Made by a program: the position numbers and the translations under genes | The notes under the pieces: generated by a model | What the model saw: only the letters and a program-made list of their open reading frames with translations | Database searches by the model: none | What the model was told of the DNA's origin: nothing | Shown here: piece after piece, positions 1 through 8,186 of the stretch | Layout: each line of letters opens with the position of its first letter | Numbering within the stretch: the first letter of the stretch is position 1 | Origin: Micropruina sonneratiae | GTDB taxonomy: Bacteria > Actinomycetota > Actinomycetes > Propionibacteriales > Propionibacteriaceae | Direction of reading: 5' to 3' | NCBI RefSeq assembly: GCF_025972045.1 | Contig: NZ_JAPDHX010000002.1 | Location: 124,001-188,000 of the forward strand | Length of the DNA stretch: 64,000 nt

Positions 1-119
1 CGGGTGGTCGTCCCGCGTTGGCCCGCGCCGCGGGCGAAGAACAAGGAGAGCACGATGATGTCGTCGATGTTGGTCGCGATGAACAGGCCGATTGCCTGCA
101 GGACCGCAGCCAGGATCAC
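1..119 (-). CDS. cadD: CadD-family cadmium resistance transporter, partial (5' end only)
   Basis: Only the first ~39 codons are inside the window; the gene runs off the left edge. The visible N-terminus contains AIGLFIATNIDDIIVLSLFF, which matches the first membrane helix and the IDD motif of the CadD (Pfam Cad) family of membrane proteins that protect against cadmium. The GTG start at 119 overlaps the cmtR stop codon (GTGA), so the two genes are translationally coupled. Linkage to a CmtR-type sensor supports a metal-efflux role. Family assignment rests on a short stretch, so transport of a different cation or a LysE-like role cannot be excluded. Confidence 0.7.
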   Translation of the reverse strand, partial: MILAAVLQAIGLFIATNIDDIIVLSLFFARGAGQRGTTT

Positions 120-475
120 GCGCCCGCCTCTGCTGCGTCGCATCCGTGCACCGAGCAGGCAGGATCGATGCACGGGGCGTTCTCGTCAACCGCGAGGGTG
201 ACGTCAACCAGGGCGGTCAGCGCCTGCGTCAGGTGGGGATCGGCGATCTCGTAGCGCGTCTTGCGGCCCTCGGGTTCGGCAGCAACGATGCCGCAGTCGC
301 GCAGGCACGCCAGATGATTGGACACGTTGGAGCGTGTGAGGTCCAGATCGCGGGCCAGCTCTGCCGGGTAGGCCGGCCGGTCGAGCAGCGTCAGGATGAT
401 CCGGGACCTGGTCGGGTCGGCCAGCGCGCGGCCCAACCGGTTCATCACGTCCAGGCGAGAAGCAATGGTCAGCAT
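116..475 (-). CDS. cmtR: CmtR-type ArsR-family Cd(II)/Pb(II)-sensing repressor
   Basis: A 119-residue winged-helix ArsR/SmtB repressor. It closely resembles Mycobacterium tuberculosis CmtR: LGRALADPTRSRIIL near the N-terminus and the recognition helix LTRSNVSNHLACLRDCG. Cysteines fall at residues 57, 61 and 102, exactly the positions of the CmtR metal ligands, with extra cysteines at 107 and 112. Such proteins bind operator DNA when metal-free and release it on binding Cd or Pb. It heads an operon with cadD and would control its own expression. The start is the ATG at 475, seven bases after a good -10 box, so the mRNA may be leaderless. Confidence 0.88.
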   Translation of the reverse strand: MLTIASRLDVMNRLGRALADPTRSRIILTLLDRPAYPAELARDLDLTRSNVSNHLACLRDCGIVAAEPEGRKTRYEIADPHLTQALTALVDVTLAVDENAPCIDPACSVHGCDAAEAGA

Positions 476-482
476 GCGCTGA

Positions 483-511
483 ACTATACAGCGAGGACTG
501 AAGTGGTTTTA
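483..511 (-). promoter_or_regulatory. Likely sigma-A promoter of cmtR-cadD, leaderless
   Basis: Reading the minus strand, a -35-like TAAAAC (511-506) and a -10 TATAGT (488-483) are separated by 17 bases. Transcription would begin at or next to the cmtR ATG. The self-regulating repressor should bind here, but I could not define an operator palindrome by eye. Confidence 0.5.
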
Positions 512-823
512 CGCAGCCCGGAGTCGCTAAGCGTGCGAACGAGGCTGTGTCAGTTGGGGATCGACCCACGGGACGATTCGCCCGATCATCAGGGAACTCA
601 CGAAGCGGCGACAGAACCCCGCCACATAACGGCCAAGGCCACAATCCGGCCGGGCCCGAACGACCGCGTCCATAGACATTCGTTTGCGGACGTGGTCCTA
701 CAAGCGGTGATGGAGCAACGGGGTTCGGCTCGGCTACAAACGGAACGTTCGATTACCTCTGGCAGTTACAGGGGTACTTGACGCGACGAGCCGGCTACTC
801 CTTTCAGACGCCCTGACTTGGCG
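512..823. other. Intergenic stretch without recognisable gene
   Basis: About 310 bases between the cmtR promoter and the end of the lipoprotein gene. Open frames cross it on both strands, but none has a plausible start, ribosome-binding site or recognisable protein. I see no strong hairpin or repeat. Confidence 0.5.
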
Positions 824-1939
824 CTAACTTGCGACAGCCACCCGGTCGAAAACGAAGCCGCTCAGAGCCTGCTGTGATCCGTTGGCCGGGTCCACGATCC
901 ACAGGTGTCGGTCAGATACGGCCAGCAGCCGCGGGGTCTTGCCCTCCAACCATCCGTACTGATCGTTGGCGTTGACGTCGTGAAGGGTGCCTGGAACCTG
1001 CATGGTCCGTCCTGTTGCGAGGTCGACCAGCATGATCCGGGTGTGATCGTCGCCCTTGGCGGTCATCGTGATGGCCAGGTAGCGGCCGTTGGCCGAGATC
1101 AATCCGTCGTCGCCCGAGTTGTACTGCGAGGTGAGCCGGTCGACGGCCTTCAACCCTTGCGGTGTCGCTGGTGCCTTCGTGCCGGTACGGCTGCGCTGAG
1201 TGACGCCGCACCGTGGGCATGTCCTCACCAGGACCGCGGTGGGCCCGAGCCCGATCTTCTGCCACTGTGGACGCCAGCCGCGCAGCCTCTTCGTCGAGCG
1301 TGGGGTGACGATGTACAGGGTGTTCGCCTTGCTCGTGAGCAGGTGGCCAGCCCCATCGGTATCGGGCAGGTCGTAGACAGCGGAGAGTGCGCGGCGACTC
1401 AGCACACGCGGGGTCTCGCCGCTGGTGCTCAGCCGAGTCACGAGTCGTCGACCGTCTGTGGGTTGCTCCGGGACGACCCACAGGGTCTCGCCCTCACCCG
1501 AATAGAGCCGACCGGATCCTCCGAACTCGCTCGGTAGCGGCCGGAGTTCCCCCTGGGCGGTGACGAGGAAACCCTGGGGATCGTCCACCTGCTTGACCAC
1601 CAACAGGCCTGGCACTGCGACGAAGTTCTTGAAGGCGTCCAGTTGCGGCGCGGCGATCAGTTCAACTGTCCGGTGGGCGATATCGATGCTCAGCACCCCT
1701 CCGTCGGTTTCGGCGTAGACGTGGCCACTGCCGGCGACCTTCAACGCCTCGGGGAACGCGACCCGAACTGGCGGCACCGAAGCGTCCGCGGTTGAGGGCG
1801 CGGCGGAGGAACCCGTCGATGACCCGGTGGGACGGCTCGCCGTCGATGCCGCCGGGGCGCTTGGTGTCGCTGCTTGCGGATCGGTGCACCCGAGCAGGAG
1901 AAGAAGCGCGGCCGCTGCAGCCACCATCGTGCGACGCAT
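824..1939 (-). CDS. Putative secreted lipoprotein with beta-propeller-like repeats and a CPRC motif
   Basis: 371 residues. The start is the ATG at 1939, preceded by AGGGAGA; a longer open frame upstream lacks a signal. The N-terminus MRRTMVAAAAALLLLLGC is a lipoprotein signal with the lipidated cysteine at 18, followed by a Ser/Thr/Ala/Pro-rich tether. The rest alternates short strand-like segments (HVYAETDGGVLSIDIAHRTV, RYLAITMTAKGDDHTRIMLV, DRHLWIVDPANG), as in WD40/PQQ/SMP-30-like propellers. An internal TCPRCG motif near residue 250 suggests a metal knuckle or disulfide. No family is recognised with confidence. Role unknown; probably an extracytoplasmic binding or scaffold protein anchored to the membrane. 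Confidence 0.65.
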   Translation of the reverse strand: MRRTMVAAAAALLLLLGCTDPQAATPSAPAASTASRPTGSSTGSSAAPSTADASVPPVRVAFPEALKVAGSGHVYAETDGGVLSIDIAHRTVELIAAPQLDAFKNFVAVPGLLVVKQVDDPQGFLVTAQGELRPLPSEFGGSGRLYSGEGETLWVVPEQPTDGRRLVTRLSTSGETPRVLSRRALSAVYDLPDTDGAGHLLTSKANTLYIVTPRSTKRLRGWRPQWQKIGLGPTAVLVRTCPRCGVTQRSRTGTKAPATPQGLKAVDRLTSQYNSGDDGLISANGRYLAITMTAKGDDHTRIMLVDLATGRTMQVPGTLHDVNANDQYGWLEGKTPRLLAVSDRHLWIVDPANGSQQALSGFVFDRVAVAS

Positions 1940-2044
1940 CACACTTTCTCCCTTTGCCACCGGCCCGATCGCGGAAATGAGGTGCCTGCGGTGGACCCAA
2001 GTCACCATAGTGGGCCCCGAACGATCTTCCACGACAGGGTTCTG

Positions 2045-2755
2045 ATGACATTCGCGAGGCCGAGCTGGCGCGCGCCGGGGCTGCTTCGACGGTCTGCTTG
2101 GTCGTATTGGCTGGGTCTCCAGCATCACCCGCCTTTGCTGCCACATACACCGTTTACTGGAACACCTCGAGCTCCCCCTACGCGTATGGCTACGCCTACA
2201 CCGATGTGAACTGCAATGGTCCACACGGATCGAGGATCGCAATTTCGGAGCAGGAAGTTCGTCGGCGCACTCAACCGGCACCACATGGTCGGCTCCATGG
2301 GCAGGGTCGGCGCCTGCGGCGACAACGCCGCCATGGAATCCTTCTTCTCCCTGCTCCAGAAGAACGTCCTCAACCGAGGCACCTGGGCCACCCGCGAGGA
2401 ACTCCGGATCGCGATCGTCACCTGGATCGAACGCACCTACCACCGCCGCCGACGCCAACACGGCCTGGGCCGATAGACCCCCATCGAGTACGAGACCATC
2501 ATGACCACGACAGCCAATCAGGCTGCGTGACCAAACACTGTCACCTGATCGTGCAGCAGACCCAAGAAGTGCTCGATGAACGGCACCAAGCCGCAGATCC
2601 AGGTCTACGTCTCCGACCTTGACTCGGTCGGCTACACCCTCACCATGCGAGTGGGCAACGGCAGCACCTCCGACAGCGGCAGGGGCAGCCAGTGGCACAC
2701 CTACCTGACCGGCCGCGGTGGCGACACCTCGACCTGCTCGGCGAGCTTGTCCTGA
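2045..2755 (+). pseudogene. Small secreted-protein gene, frameshifted and split by an IS3 remnant
   Basis: Two gene halves flank transposase DNA. The left half (to about 2215) encodes a signal-peptide-like stretch, CLVVLAGSPASPAFA, followed by ATYTVYWNTSSSPYAYGY. The right half (2567-2755) encodes NGTKPQIQVYVSDLDSVGY and ends TCSASLS before a TGA. The composition matches a small secreted protein with one cysteine in each half. The only nearby ATG (2045) gives a basic N-region, MTFARPSWRAPGLLRR, but in another frame than the hydrophobic core, so there is probably also an indel near 2085-2100. I do not recognise the family. A strong hairpin follows the stop. Confidence 0.6.
2216..2563 (+). mobile_element. 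IS3-family transposase (OrfB) 3' remnant
   Basis: The frame from 2216 encodes the C-terminal part of an IS3-type DDE integrase core: VHTDRGSQF carries the second catalytic Asp and AAMESFFSLLQKN the catalytic Glu. The first Asp, the N-terminal domain and OrfA are missing. A TAG stop interrupts the usual ending, and TPIEYE..NQAA follows in frame after it. The trailing GTCACCTGATCGTGCAG resembles the terminal part of actinobacterial IS3 elements; the exact right end is approximate. The element cannot transpose by itself. Confidence 0.8.
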
Positions 2756-2776
2756 CCCTGGCTTCAACCTCGTTCA

Positions 2777-2818
2777 ACAACACCACCCGGACGCCTCACC
2801 GCGTCCGGGTAGTGTTGT
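2777..2818 (+). terminator. Strong hairpin after the broken secreted-protein gene
   Basis: ACAACAC-C-ACCCGGACGC pairs with GCGTCCGGGT-A-GTGTTGT around a six-base CTCACC loop, about 17 base pairs with one internal mismatch. It lies 22 bases past the stop, so it is probably the original terminator of that gene. Confidence 0.65.
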
Positions 2819-2948
2819 CTGTTCTGGCCTAACCGCCAACCCCAAACCGCCGGGACCGATGCGTGCCTGCCGCCAGGTGCTCGACGGATTTTCCGATCAC
2901 TGTCAGGGATTTTGTCAGGGTCTTGGATTTGCCATGGGCAAGAAAGGA

Positions 2949-2985
2949 GGCCCGCTGACCGGGTGTTTCACCTAGTCAGCGGGCC
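2949..2985 (-). terminator. Rho-independent terminator downstream of tRNA-fMet
   Basis: GGCCCGCTGAC pairs perfectly with GTCAGCGGGCC across a 15-base loop. On the minus strand it lies directly after the tRNA 3' end and is followed by TCCTTTCTT. The plus-strand side is also followed by TTTCT, so it may act in both directions. Confidence 0.75.
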
Positions 2986-2989
2986 TTTC

Positions 2990-3066
2990 TGGTAGCGGGG
3001 ACAGGATTTGAACCTGTGACCTCTGGGTTATGAGCCCAGCGAGCTACCGAGCTGCTCCACCCCGCG
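2990..3066 (-). tRNA. Initiator tRNA-Met (CAT)
   Basis: A 77-nt cloverleaf including encoded CCA. The anticodon loop is CTCATAA, and the anticodon stem ends in the three G:C pairs typical of initiators (GGG/CCC). Base 1 is C and faces U72, leaving the top of the acceptor stem unpaired, another initiator hallmark. The T-loop is GGTTCAAATCC. The gene stands alone with its own terminator. Confidence 0.93.
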
Positions 3067-3137
3067 TCGCTTCAACGACTATAGGTGACGGTCACGGAAC
3101 CTTCAAATCGGGGCCGCGCCGCAGCCCCGACGTGCCT

Positions 3138-3168
3138 TTGCAGTCTCGACTAGGCCCTCGGCTAGACT
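3138..3168 (+). promoter_or_regulatory. Possible promoter of the peptide ABC transporter operon
   Basis: TTGCAG (3138) and TAGACT (3163) are spaced 19 bases apart, 43 bases before the substrate-binding protein ATG. A small GGGGC/GCCCC hairpin lies just upstream (3108-3130). The spacing is long, so confidence is low. Confidence 0.35.
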
Positions 3169-3210
3169 TTCCGCGCGATCCGGCCCCGCGGCCAGCCACG
3201 AGGAGGACAG

Positions 3211-4737
3211 ATGGTCTCCAGCCCCACCGCAGCAGTTGCGCCACGACGAAGGCTGCGCTGGGCGGCTCTGGTTGCCGCCACCATGGCTGTGCTCACCGCG
3301 TGCGTGGGGCAGTCGCCGACGGCCCCCACCCAGGAGGCCCGCACCCTCGTGGTCGGCGCCAGCCTCGAGCCGCCCACCCTCGACCCGAGTGCGTCGCCGG
3401 CCGCGTCGATCCCGCAGCTGTTGCTGTACAACGTCTACCAGACGCTGGTTCGGATGAACGAGCAGGGCGAGCTCGAACCACTGTTGGCGCAGACCTGGAA
3501 CGTCAGCTCCGATCGCACCGTCTACACGTTCAAACTGAACCCGGCCGCGAGGTTCGCCAGCGGGACGCCGGTGACGGCCGAGGCGGTGGTCACCAGCTTC
3601 GACCGGATCAAGACCGAGAACATCTCGGCGCCGTTGGTCGAACAGATGACCGTGGTGAAGTCGACCGAGGCCGTCGACGAACACACCGTCAAGGTGACGC
3701 TCAGCCACCCGTCCAACCTGTGGCTGTACGACATCAGCTCGACCGCGGGTATCGTCTACGACCCGGCCGGCCTGGCCAACCTGGGCACCGCGCCGGCGGG
3801 CTCCGGACCCTTCGTGCTGCAGCGGTGGAACAAGGGCCAGAGCGTGGTGCTGGCCGCCAACCCCGACTACTGGGGCACCCCGTCCCGGCTCGACCTGGTC
3901 ACCTTCCGCTACTTCGCCGACCCCAACGCCATGAACACCGCCATGCTCGCCGGCGACCTCGACGTCATCTCGAACCTGCAGGCACCGGACGCCCTGGACC
4001 AGTTCGGCGACACCAGCCGGTTCACCGTCATGGACGGCACCACGACCGGCGAGGTGGTGCTGGCCCTCAACAACGCCCGCAGCGCGTTCAAGGACGTCCG
4101 GGTACGGCGGGCCATCTCGATGGCCATCGACAAGAAGGCGCTGCTCGACACCGTCTGGAACGGGCAAGGCAGCCTGATCGGGTCGATGGCGGTGCCCACG
4201 GACCCGTGGTACGAGGATCTCACCGCGATCAACGGCTATGACCGGGCCGAGGCGAAGAAGCTGCTCGCGGCCGCGAAGGCCACCGACCTGTCGCTGAAGC
4301 TGCGGGTGCCGACGACGGCGTATGCGACCAAGAGCGCCCAGTTCGTCGAGAGCGCCCTGCGCGAGGTGGGCGTCAAGGTCACCGTCGAAGAACTCGACTT
4401 CGCCACCTGGCTCAACGACGTCCACAACGGCGGCAACTACGACATGTCGATCGTCGCGCACGTCGAGGCGCGCGACATCCGCAGGTTCACCGATCCCGAC
4501 TACTACTTCCACTTCGACAACGCCGACTTCGACAAGGAGTTCGAGGCGGCCGACGAGGCCCCGGTCGACGACTTCGTGCCGCTGATGAAGAAGGCGACGC
4601 GCACGCTGGCCACCGATGCGGCCGCCGTCTGGCTGTTCGCCCTGCCGAACCTGGTGATCACCAAGAACACCATCACCGGCGTGCCGCAGAACGCCGCCAC
4701 CCTCAGCTTCGACCTGAGCGCCATCGCGAAGCGATAG
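3211..4737 (+). CDS. Peptide-type ABC transporter substrate-binding lipoprotein (SBP family 5)
   Basis: 508 residues. The start ATG follows GAGGAGGACAG. The lipoprotein signal ends in LTAC with the lipidated Cys at 31. The mature part has the family-5 (DppA/OppA/NikA) layout: LVVGASLEPPTLDPSASPA at the entry, then YNVYQTLVRM, then a long two-lobe domain with DVRVRRAISMAIDKKALLD. It should capture a peptide or similar ligand outside the membrane and deliver it to the two permeases encoded next. The ligand cannot be read from sequence. It is the first gene of a five-gene operon; the next start is 10 bases away. Confidence 0.88.
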   Translation: MVSSPTAAVAPRRRLRWAALVAATMAVLTACVGQSPTAPTQEARTLVVGASLEPPTLDPSASPAASIPQLLLYNVYQTLVRMNEQGELEPLLAQTWNVSSDRTVYTFKLNPAARFASGTPVTAEAVVTSFDRIKTENISAPLVEQMTVVKSTEAVDEHTVKVTLSHPSNLWLYDISSTAGIVYDPAGLANLGTAPAGSGPFVLQRWNKGQSVVLAANPDYWGTPSRLDLVTFRYFADPNAMNTAMLAGDLDVISNLQAPDALDQFGDTSRFTVMDGTTTGEVVLALNNARSAFKDVRVRRAISMAIDKKALLDTVWNGQGSLIGSMAVPTDPWYEDLTAINGYDRAEAKKLLAAAKATDLSLKLRVPTTAYATKSAQFVESALREVGVKVTVEELDFATWLNDVHNGGNYDMSIVAHVEARDIRRFTDPDYYFHFDNADFDKEFEAADEAPVDDFVPLMKKATRTLATDAAAVWLFALPNLVITKNTITGVPQNAATLSFDLSAIAKR

Positions 4738-4747
4738 GACGCCACCC

Positions 4748-5707
4748 GTGCCGGTCCTGGCCTTCCTCGGACGACGGCTGGCGATCTTCGCGATCAGCCT
4801 GGTCGGTGCATCGATGCTGATCTTCGCCGTGTGTTCGGCCCTGCCCGGCGAGGTCGCCGAGATCATCCTCGGCGAGGGTGCCAGCCAGGCCCAGATCGAG
4901 GCGCTCACCGCCGAACTCGGCCTGGACCGGCCGCCGGTGGTGCGCTACCTGGAGTGGGTGGGCGGCATGCTGCACGGAGACTTCGGGGTCTCCTACTTCA
5001 CCGGCCAGAGCGTGTCGGGGCTGATGGCCCCGCGGATCGCCGTCACGCTGTGGCTGGTCCTCTTCGCCCTGCTGCTGTCGGTGGCCGTCGCCCTCCCGGT
5101 CGGCATGCTGGCGGCGATGAAGCGGCGGTCGTGGCAGGGGTTCGCCGCGACGGCCGTCGCCCAGCTGGGCATGGCCGTTCCCGCGTTCTGGGCGGCCATC
5201 GTGCTGGTGCTGGTGTTCGCGGTGGGACTGCGCTGGTTGCCCGCCAACGGCTACATCCCGCTCACCACCGACCCGGTCAGCTGGGCGGCGCACCTGGTGC
5301 TGCCCGTGACGTCGCTGGCCATCGTGCAGTCGGCGGTGCTGGTGCGCTACGTCCGCTCGGCGTTCATCGAGGTGCTCAGCGAGGACTACTACCGCACCGC
5401 GCGGGCGGTGGGCTGGCGTCCGTTCCCGGCGTTGCTGCGGCACGGCCTGCGCAACGCGGCCCTCTCGCTGGTGACGGTGGTGGGCCTGCAGCTGGCTTCG
5501 GTGCTGGTCGGCGCGATCGTGATCGAACAGGTGTTCGCGCTGCCCGGGCTGGGCAGCCAGCTGCTCAGTGCCGTGTCCCAGCGCGACCTGATGATCGTCC
5601 AGGGCGTGGTGATGTTCCTGGCCGCCTCGGTGCTGTTGATCAACTTCCTGGTCGACCTGTCGTACGCGTGGATCGACCCGCGGCTACGGACGGAGGCGGA
5701 GCGGTGA
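4748..5707 (+). CDS. Peptide-type ABC transporter permease (DppB-like)
   Basis: 319 residues with about six membrane helices. The N-terminal LAFLGRRLAIFAISLVGASM and the loop EIILGEGASQAQIEALTAEL are typical of the DppB/OppB subunit. The cytoplasmic EAA-type loop that docks the ATPase is visible as DYYRTARAVGWRPFPALLRH, and the C-terminus has NFLVDLSYAWIDPRLR. It forms half of the channel with the following gene. The start is the GTG at 4748. The TGA overlaps the next GTG. Confidence 0.88.
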   Translation: MPVLAFLGRRLAIFAISLVGASMLIFAVCSALPGEVAEIILGEGASQAQIEALTAELGLDRPPVVRYLEWVGGMLHGDFGVSYFTGQSVSGLMAPRIAVTLWLVLFALLLSVAVALPVGMLAAMKRRSWQGFAATAVAQLGMAVPAFWAAIVLVLVFAVGLRWLPANGYIPLTTDPVSWAAHLVLPVTSLAIVQSAVLVRYVRSAFIEVLSEDYYRTARAVGWRPFPALLRHGLRNAALSLVTVVGLQLASVLVGAIVIEQVFALPGLGSQLLSAVSQRDLMIVQGVVMFLAASVLLINFLVDLSYAWIDPRLRTEAER

Positions 5708-6516
5708 GGCGGCTCGGCCTGTACGTCGGCGCCGCGCTGGTGACGCTGGTGGTCGCGATGGCGCTGGTCTCGCTGTTCTGGACGCCGTACGACCCGACCC
5801 TGGTGGTCGCCGGGCAGCGTCTTCAGGGCCCCAGCGCGGCGCACTGGCTCGGCACCGACGCGATGGGCATCGACAACTTCAGCCGCATCCTGGTCGGCGC
5901 CCAGACCACGATCGTGGTCGGCGTGGTCTCGGTCGGCATCGCAGCCGTGATCGGCGTCCCGCTGGGCATGCTGGCCGGCCAGGCGCGGGGGTGGGTCGAC
6001 GAGGTGGTCATGCGGATCACCGACATCGCCTACGCGTTCCCGGCCCTGCTGCTGGCGATCCTGCTGGCCGCCCGGTTCGGCGCCTCGCCGGTGACGGCGA
6101 TGACCGCCATCGGGCTGGCAACCATTCCGAGTTTCGCCCGGATCACCCGGGCCGGCACCCTGCAGGTGATGCGGACCGACTTCGTGCTGGCCGCCCGGGC
6201 CTCGGGCATCCGCTGGCCGGGCATCTCGCTGCGGCACGTCCTGCCCAACATCGCCCCGCTGATCGGCGTCCAGGCGTCGGTCACGTTCGCGCTGGCGATC
6301 CTCGCCGAGGCGGCGTTGAGCTTCCTGGGGCTGTCGACGGCGGCGATCGTGCCCACCTGGGGCAAGATGCTGCGCGACGCGCAGACGGTGATGTTCAACG
6401 CCCCGCTGCAGGCGGTCTGGCCGGGACTGGCGATCGCTGCGGCGGTGCTCGGCTTCAACCTGCTCGGCGACGGGCTGCGCGACCTGCTCGACCCCCGGTT
6501 GCGGGAGGTGTCGTGA
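5704..6516 (+). CDS. Peptide-type ABC transporter permease (DppC-like)
   Basis: 270 residues. It starts at the GTG overlapping the previous stop (GTGA). HWLGTDAMGIDNFSRILVGA and the EAA loop VLAARASGIRWPGISLRHVL are DppC/OppC hallmarks, and the end GLRDLLDPRLREV is the usual C-terminus. About six membrane helices. It pairs with the preceding permease. The end again overlaps the next start by four bases, so subunit ratios are probably set by translational coupling. Confidence 0.87.
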   Translation: MRRLGLYVGAALVTLVVAMALVSLFWTPYDPTLVVAGQRLQGPSAAHWLGTDAMGIDNFSRILVGAQTTIVVGVVSVGIAAVIGVPLGMLAGQARGWVDEVVMRITDIAYAFPALLLAILLAARFGASPVTAMTAIGLATIPSFARITRAGTLQVMRTDFVLAARASGIRWPGISLRHVLPNIAPLIGVQASVTFALAILAEAALSFLGLSTAAIVPTWGKMLRDAQTVMFNAPLQAVWPGLAIAAAVLGFNLLGDGLRDLLDPRLREVS

Positions 6517-7349
6517 GCCTGCTCGAGGTGAGCGACCTCACCGTCTCGTTCGGACGCCGGCGCCGCGTCGCCGTCGACCACGCGTCGTTCAGCCTGGAGG
6601 CCGGCCAGCGGTTGGGCATCATCGGCGAATCCGGCTCGGGCAAGACCGTGACGGCCCTGTCGGTGATGGGGCTGCTGCCCGAGACGGCGCAGGTGGCCGG
6701 CTCGGTACGGCTCGCCGGACGCGAGCTCGTCGGCCTGCCCGAGTCGCAGCACGCCCGGTTGCGCGGCGACCTGGTGTCGATGGTGTTCCAGGAGCCGATG
6801 ACGGCGCTGGACCCGACGATGCAGGTGGGCCGCCAAGTCGCCGAAGTGCTGCGGCTGCACGCCCCCGAACGTTCGGGACGGGCCCGGCAGCACGTGCTGG
6901 AGATGCTGGGCCGGGTCGGGTTGACGGACGCCGAACGGGTCGCGGACAGCTTCCCGCACCAGCTCTCGGGCGGACAGCGACAGCGGTGCCTGCTGGCGAT
7001 GGCGTTGATCAACTCTCCCGACCTGGTGATCTGCGACGAACCCACGACCGCGCTCGACGTCACCGTGCAGGCCAGGGTGCTGGCGCTGCTGGACGAGGTG
7101 CTCTCGGCCGAAGGGGCGGCGTGCCTGTTCATCAGCCACGATCTCGCCGTGGTCTCGCAGGTGTGCAGCGACGTGCTGGTGATGCTCGACGGGGACATCG
7201 TCGAGGCCGGCCCGGTGGCGAAGCTGTTCACCGCCCCGGAGCACCCCTACACCCGCGGCCTGGTGGCCACGGCCCGGATCGACCAGGTGCGGCCGGGGGA
7301 GCGGCTGCCGACCGTGGAGGACTTCTACCCGCGAGCGGAGGCACGATGA
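6513..7349 (+). CDS. Peptide-type ABC transporter ATPase (DppD-like)
   Basis: 278 residues from the GTG at 6513. Walker A GESGSGKT, Q-loop VFQEP, signature LSGGQRQR, Walker B LVICDEPTTALD and switch histidine FISHD are all present, so the ATPase should be active. The C-terminal FTAPEHPYTRGLVAT belongs to the oligopeptide/dipeptide C-terminal extension, although the usual iron-sulfur-type cysteines are not evident. It works as a heterodimer with the following ATPase. GTGA and ATGA overlaps flank it. Confidence 0.88.
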   Translation: MSLLEVSDLTVSFGRRRRVAVDHASFSLEAGQRLGIIGESGSGKTVTALSVMGLLPETAQVAGSVRLAGRELVGLPESQHARLRGDLVSMVFQEPMTALDPTMQVGRQVAEVLRLHAPERSGRARQHVLEMLGRVGLTDAERVADSFPHQLSGGQRQRCLLAMALINSPDLVICDEPTTALDVTVQARVLALLDEVLSAEGAACLFISHDLAVVSQVCSDVLVMLDGDIVEAGPVAKLFTAPEHPYTRGLVATARIDQVRPGERLPTVEDFYPRAEAR

Positions 7350-8158
7350 GCGCGCCGACCCTGCCCCCGGACGCGGCGGCGTCCACCCCGCTGTACCGGG
7401 TGCGGGGCCTGACCCGCACCTTCGGCCGGGCCGGCCGGGTGAAGGCGCTCGATGGCGTGGACCTCGACGTCTCGGCCGGCCAGCGGCTCGGCATAGTCGG
7501 AGAGTCGGGGTCCGGCAAGTCGACGCTGATCCGGCTGATGGCCGCCCTGGACCGGCCCACCACCGGCAGCATCAGCTTCGAGGGCCAGGAGATCACCCGG
7601 CTGCCCGAACCCAGGCTCGGTTTCCTGCGCGCGTCGGTGCAGCTGGTGTTCCAGGACCCCCGCTCCTCGCTCGACCCGCGGATGACGGTTGGATCGATCG
7701 TCACCGAGCCGCTGCGGTCGCGGCATCTGCGCGGCGCCCTCGGGCCGGTGCAGGCCGGCGTCCGGCTGCGTGAGGTGCTGGACGCCGTCGACCTGCCCCC
7801 GGACGCCGCCGGCCGGTACCCGCACGAGTTCTCCGGCGGTCAGCGGCAACGGATCGCGATCGCCCGGGCCCTGGCACCCGGACCGCGGGTGCTGATCGCC
7901 GACGAGCCGGTCTCGGCACTGGACGTCAGCGTGCGGGCCCAGGTGCTGAACCTGCTTGCCGGACTGGTCGCCGCCAACGACCTCACCCTGATCTTCGTCA
8001 GCCACGACCTGGCGGTGGTGCGACACCTGTGCGACACCGTGGTGGTGCTGCGGGCTGGGCGGATCGATGAACAGGGCCCGGCCGAGCAGGTCTTCGGCGA
8101 GCCCCGCTCCGAGTACACCAGGGCGCTCGTCTCGGCCATTCCCCGCATTCGGGTCTAG
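7346..8158 (+). CDS. Peptide-type ABC transporter ATPase (DppF-like)
   Basis: 270 residues; the ATG overlaps the previous stop (ATGA). Walker A GESGSGKST, LVFQDPRSSLDPRMTV in the Q-loop region, signature FSGGQRQR, Walker B VLIADEPVSALD and FVSHD are intact. LDPRMTV is typical of the second ATPase (DppF/OppF). It is the last gene of the importer operon. A degenerate copy of the ATCCCGG-type palindrome separates it from the convergent hisN gene. Confidence 0.88.
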   Translation: MSAPTLPPDAAASTPLYRVRGLTRTFGRAGRVKALDGVDLDVSAGQRLGIVGESGSGKSTLIRLMAALDRPTTGSISFEGQEITRLPEPRLGFLRASVQLVFQDPRSSLDPRMTVGSIVTEPLRSRHLRGALGPVQAGVRLREVLDAVDLPPDAAGRYPHEFSGGQRQRIAIARALAPGPRVLIADEPVSALDVSVRAQVLNLLAGLVAANDLTLIFVSHDLAVVRHLCDTVVVLRAGRIDEQGPAEQVFGEPRSEYTRALVSAIPRIRV

Positions 8159-8159
8159 C

Positions 8160-8184
8160 CGTCACCCCGGCGGACGCCGGACCT
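8160..8184. repeat. Diverged copy of the ATCCCGG palindromic repeat
   Basis: CGTCACCCCGGCGGACGCCGG followed by ACCTC resembles the element at 32274-32348 and 52969-52995 (CGTCATCCCGG...CCGGGATCTC). It lies between two convergent genes and can form a short hairpin, so it may help to terminate both. Confidence 0.45.
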
Positions 8185-8186
8185 CG

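Noticed and set aside
92-781. 229-codon open frame on the plus strand across cmtR
   Set aside because: Opposite a near-perfect CmtR homolog and without a recognisable product.
3103-4908. 601-codon open frame on the minus strand
   Set aside because: Antisense to the substrate-binding protein gene, with no ribosome-binding site or motif.
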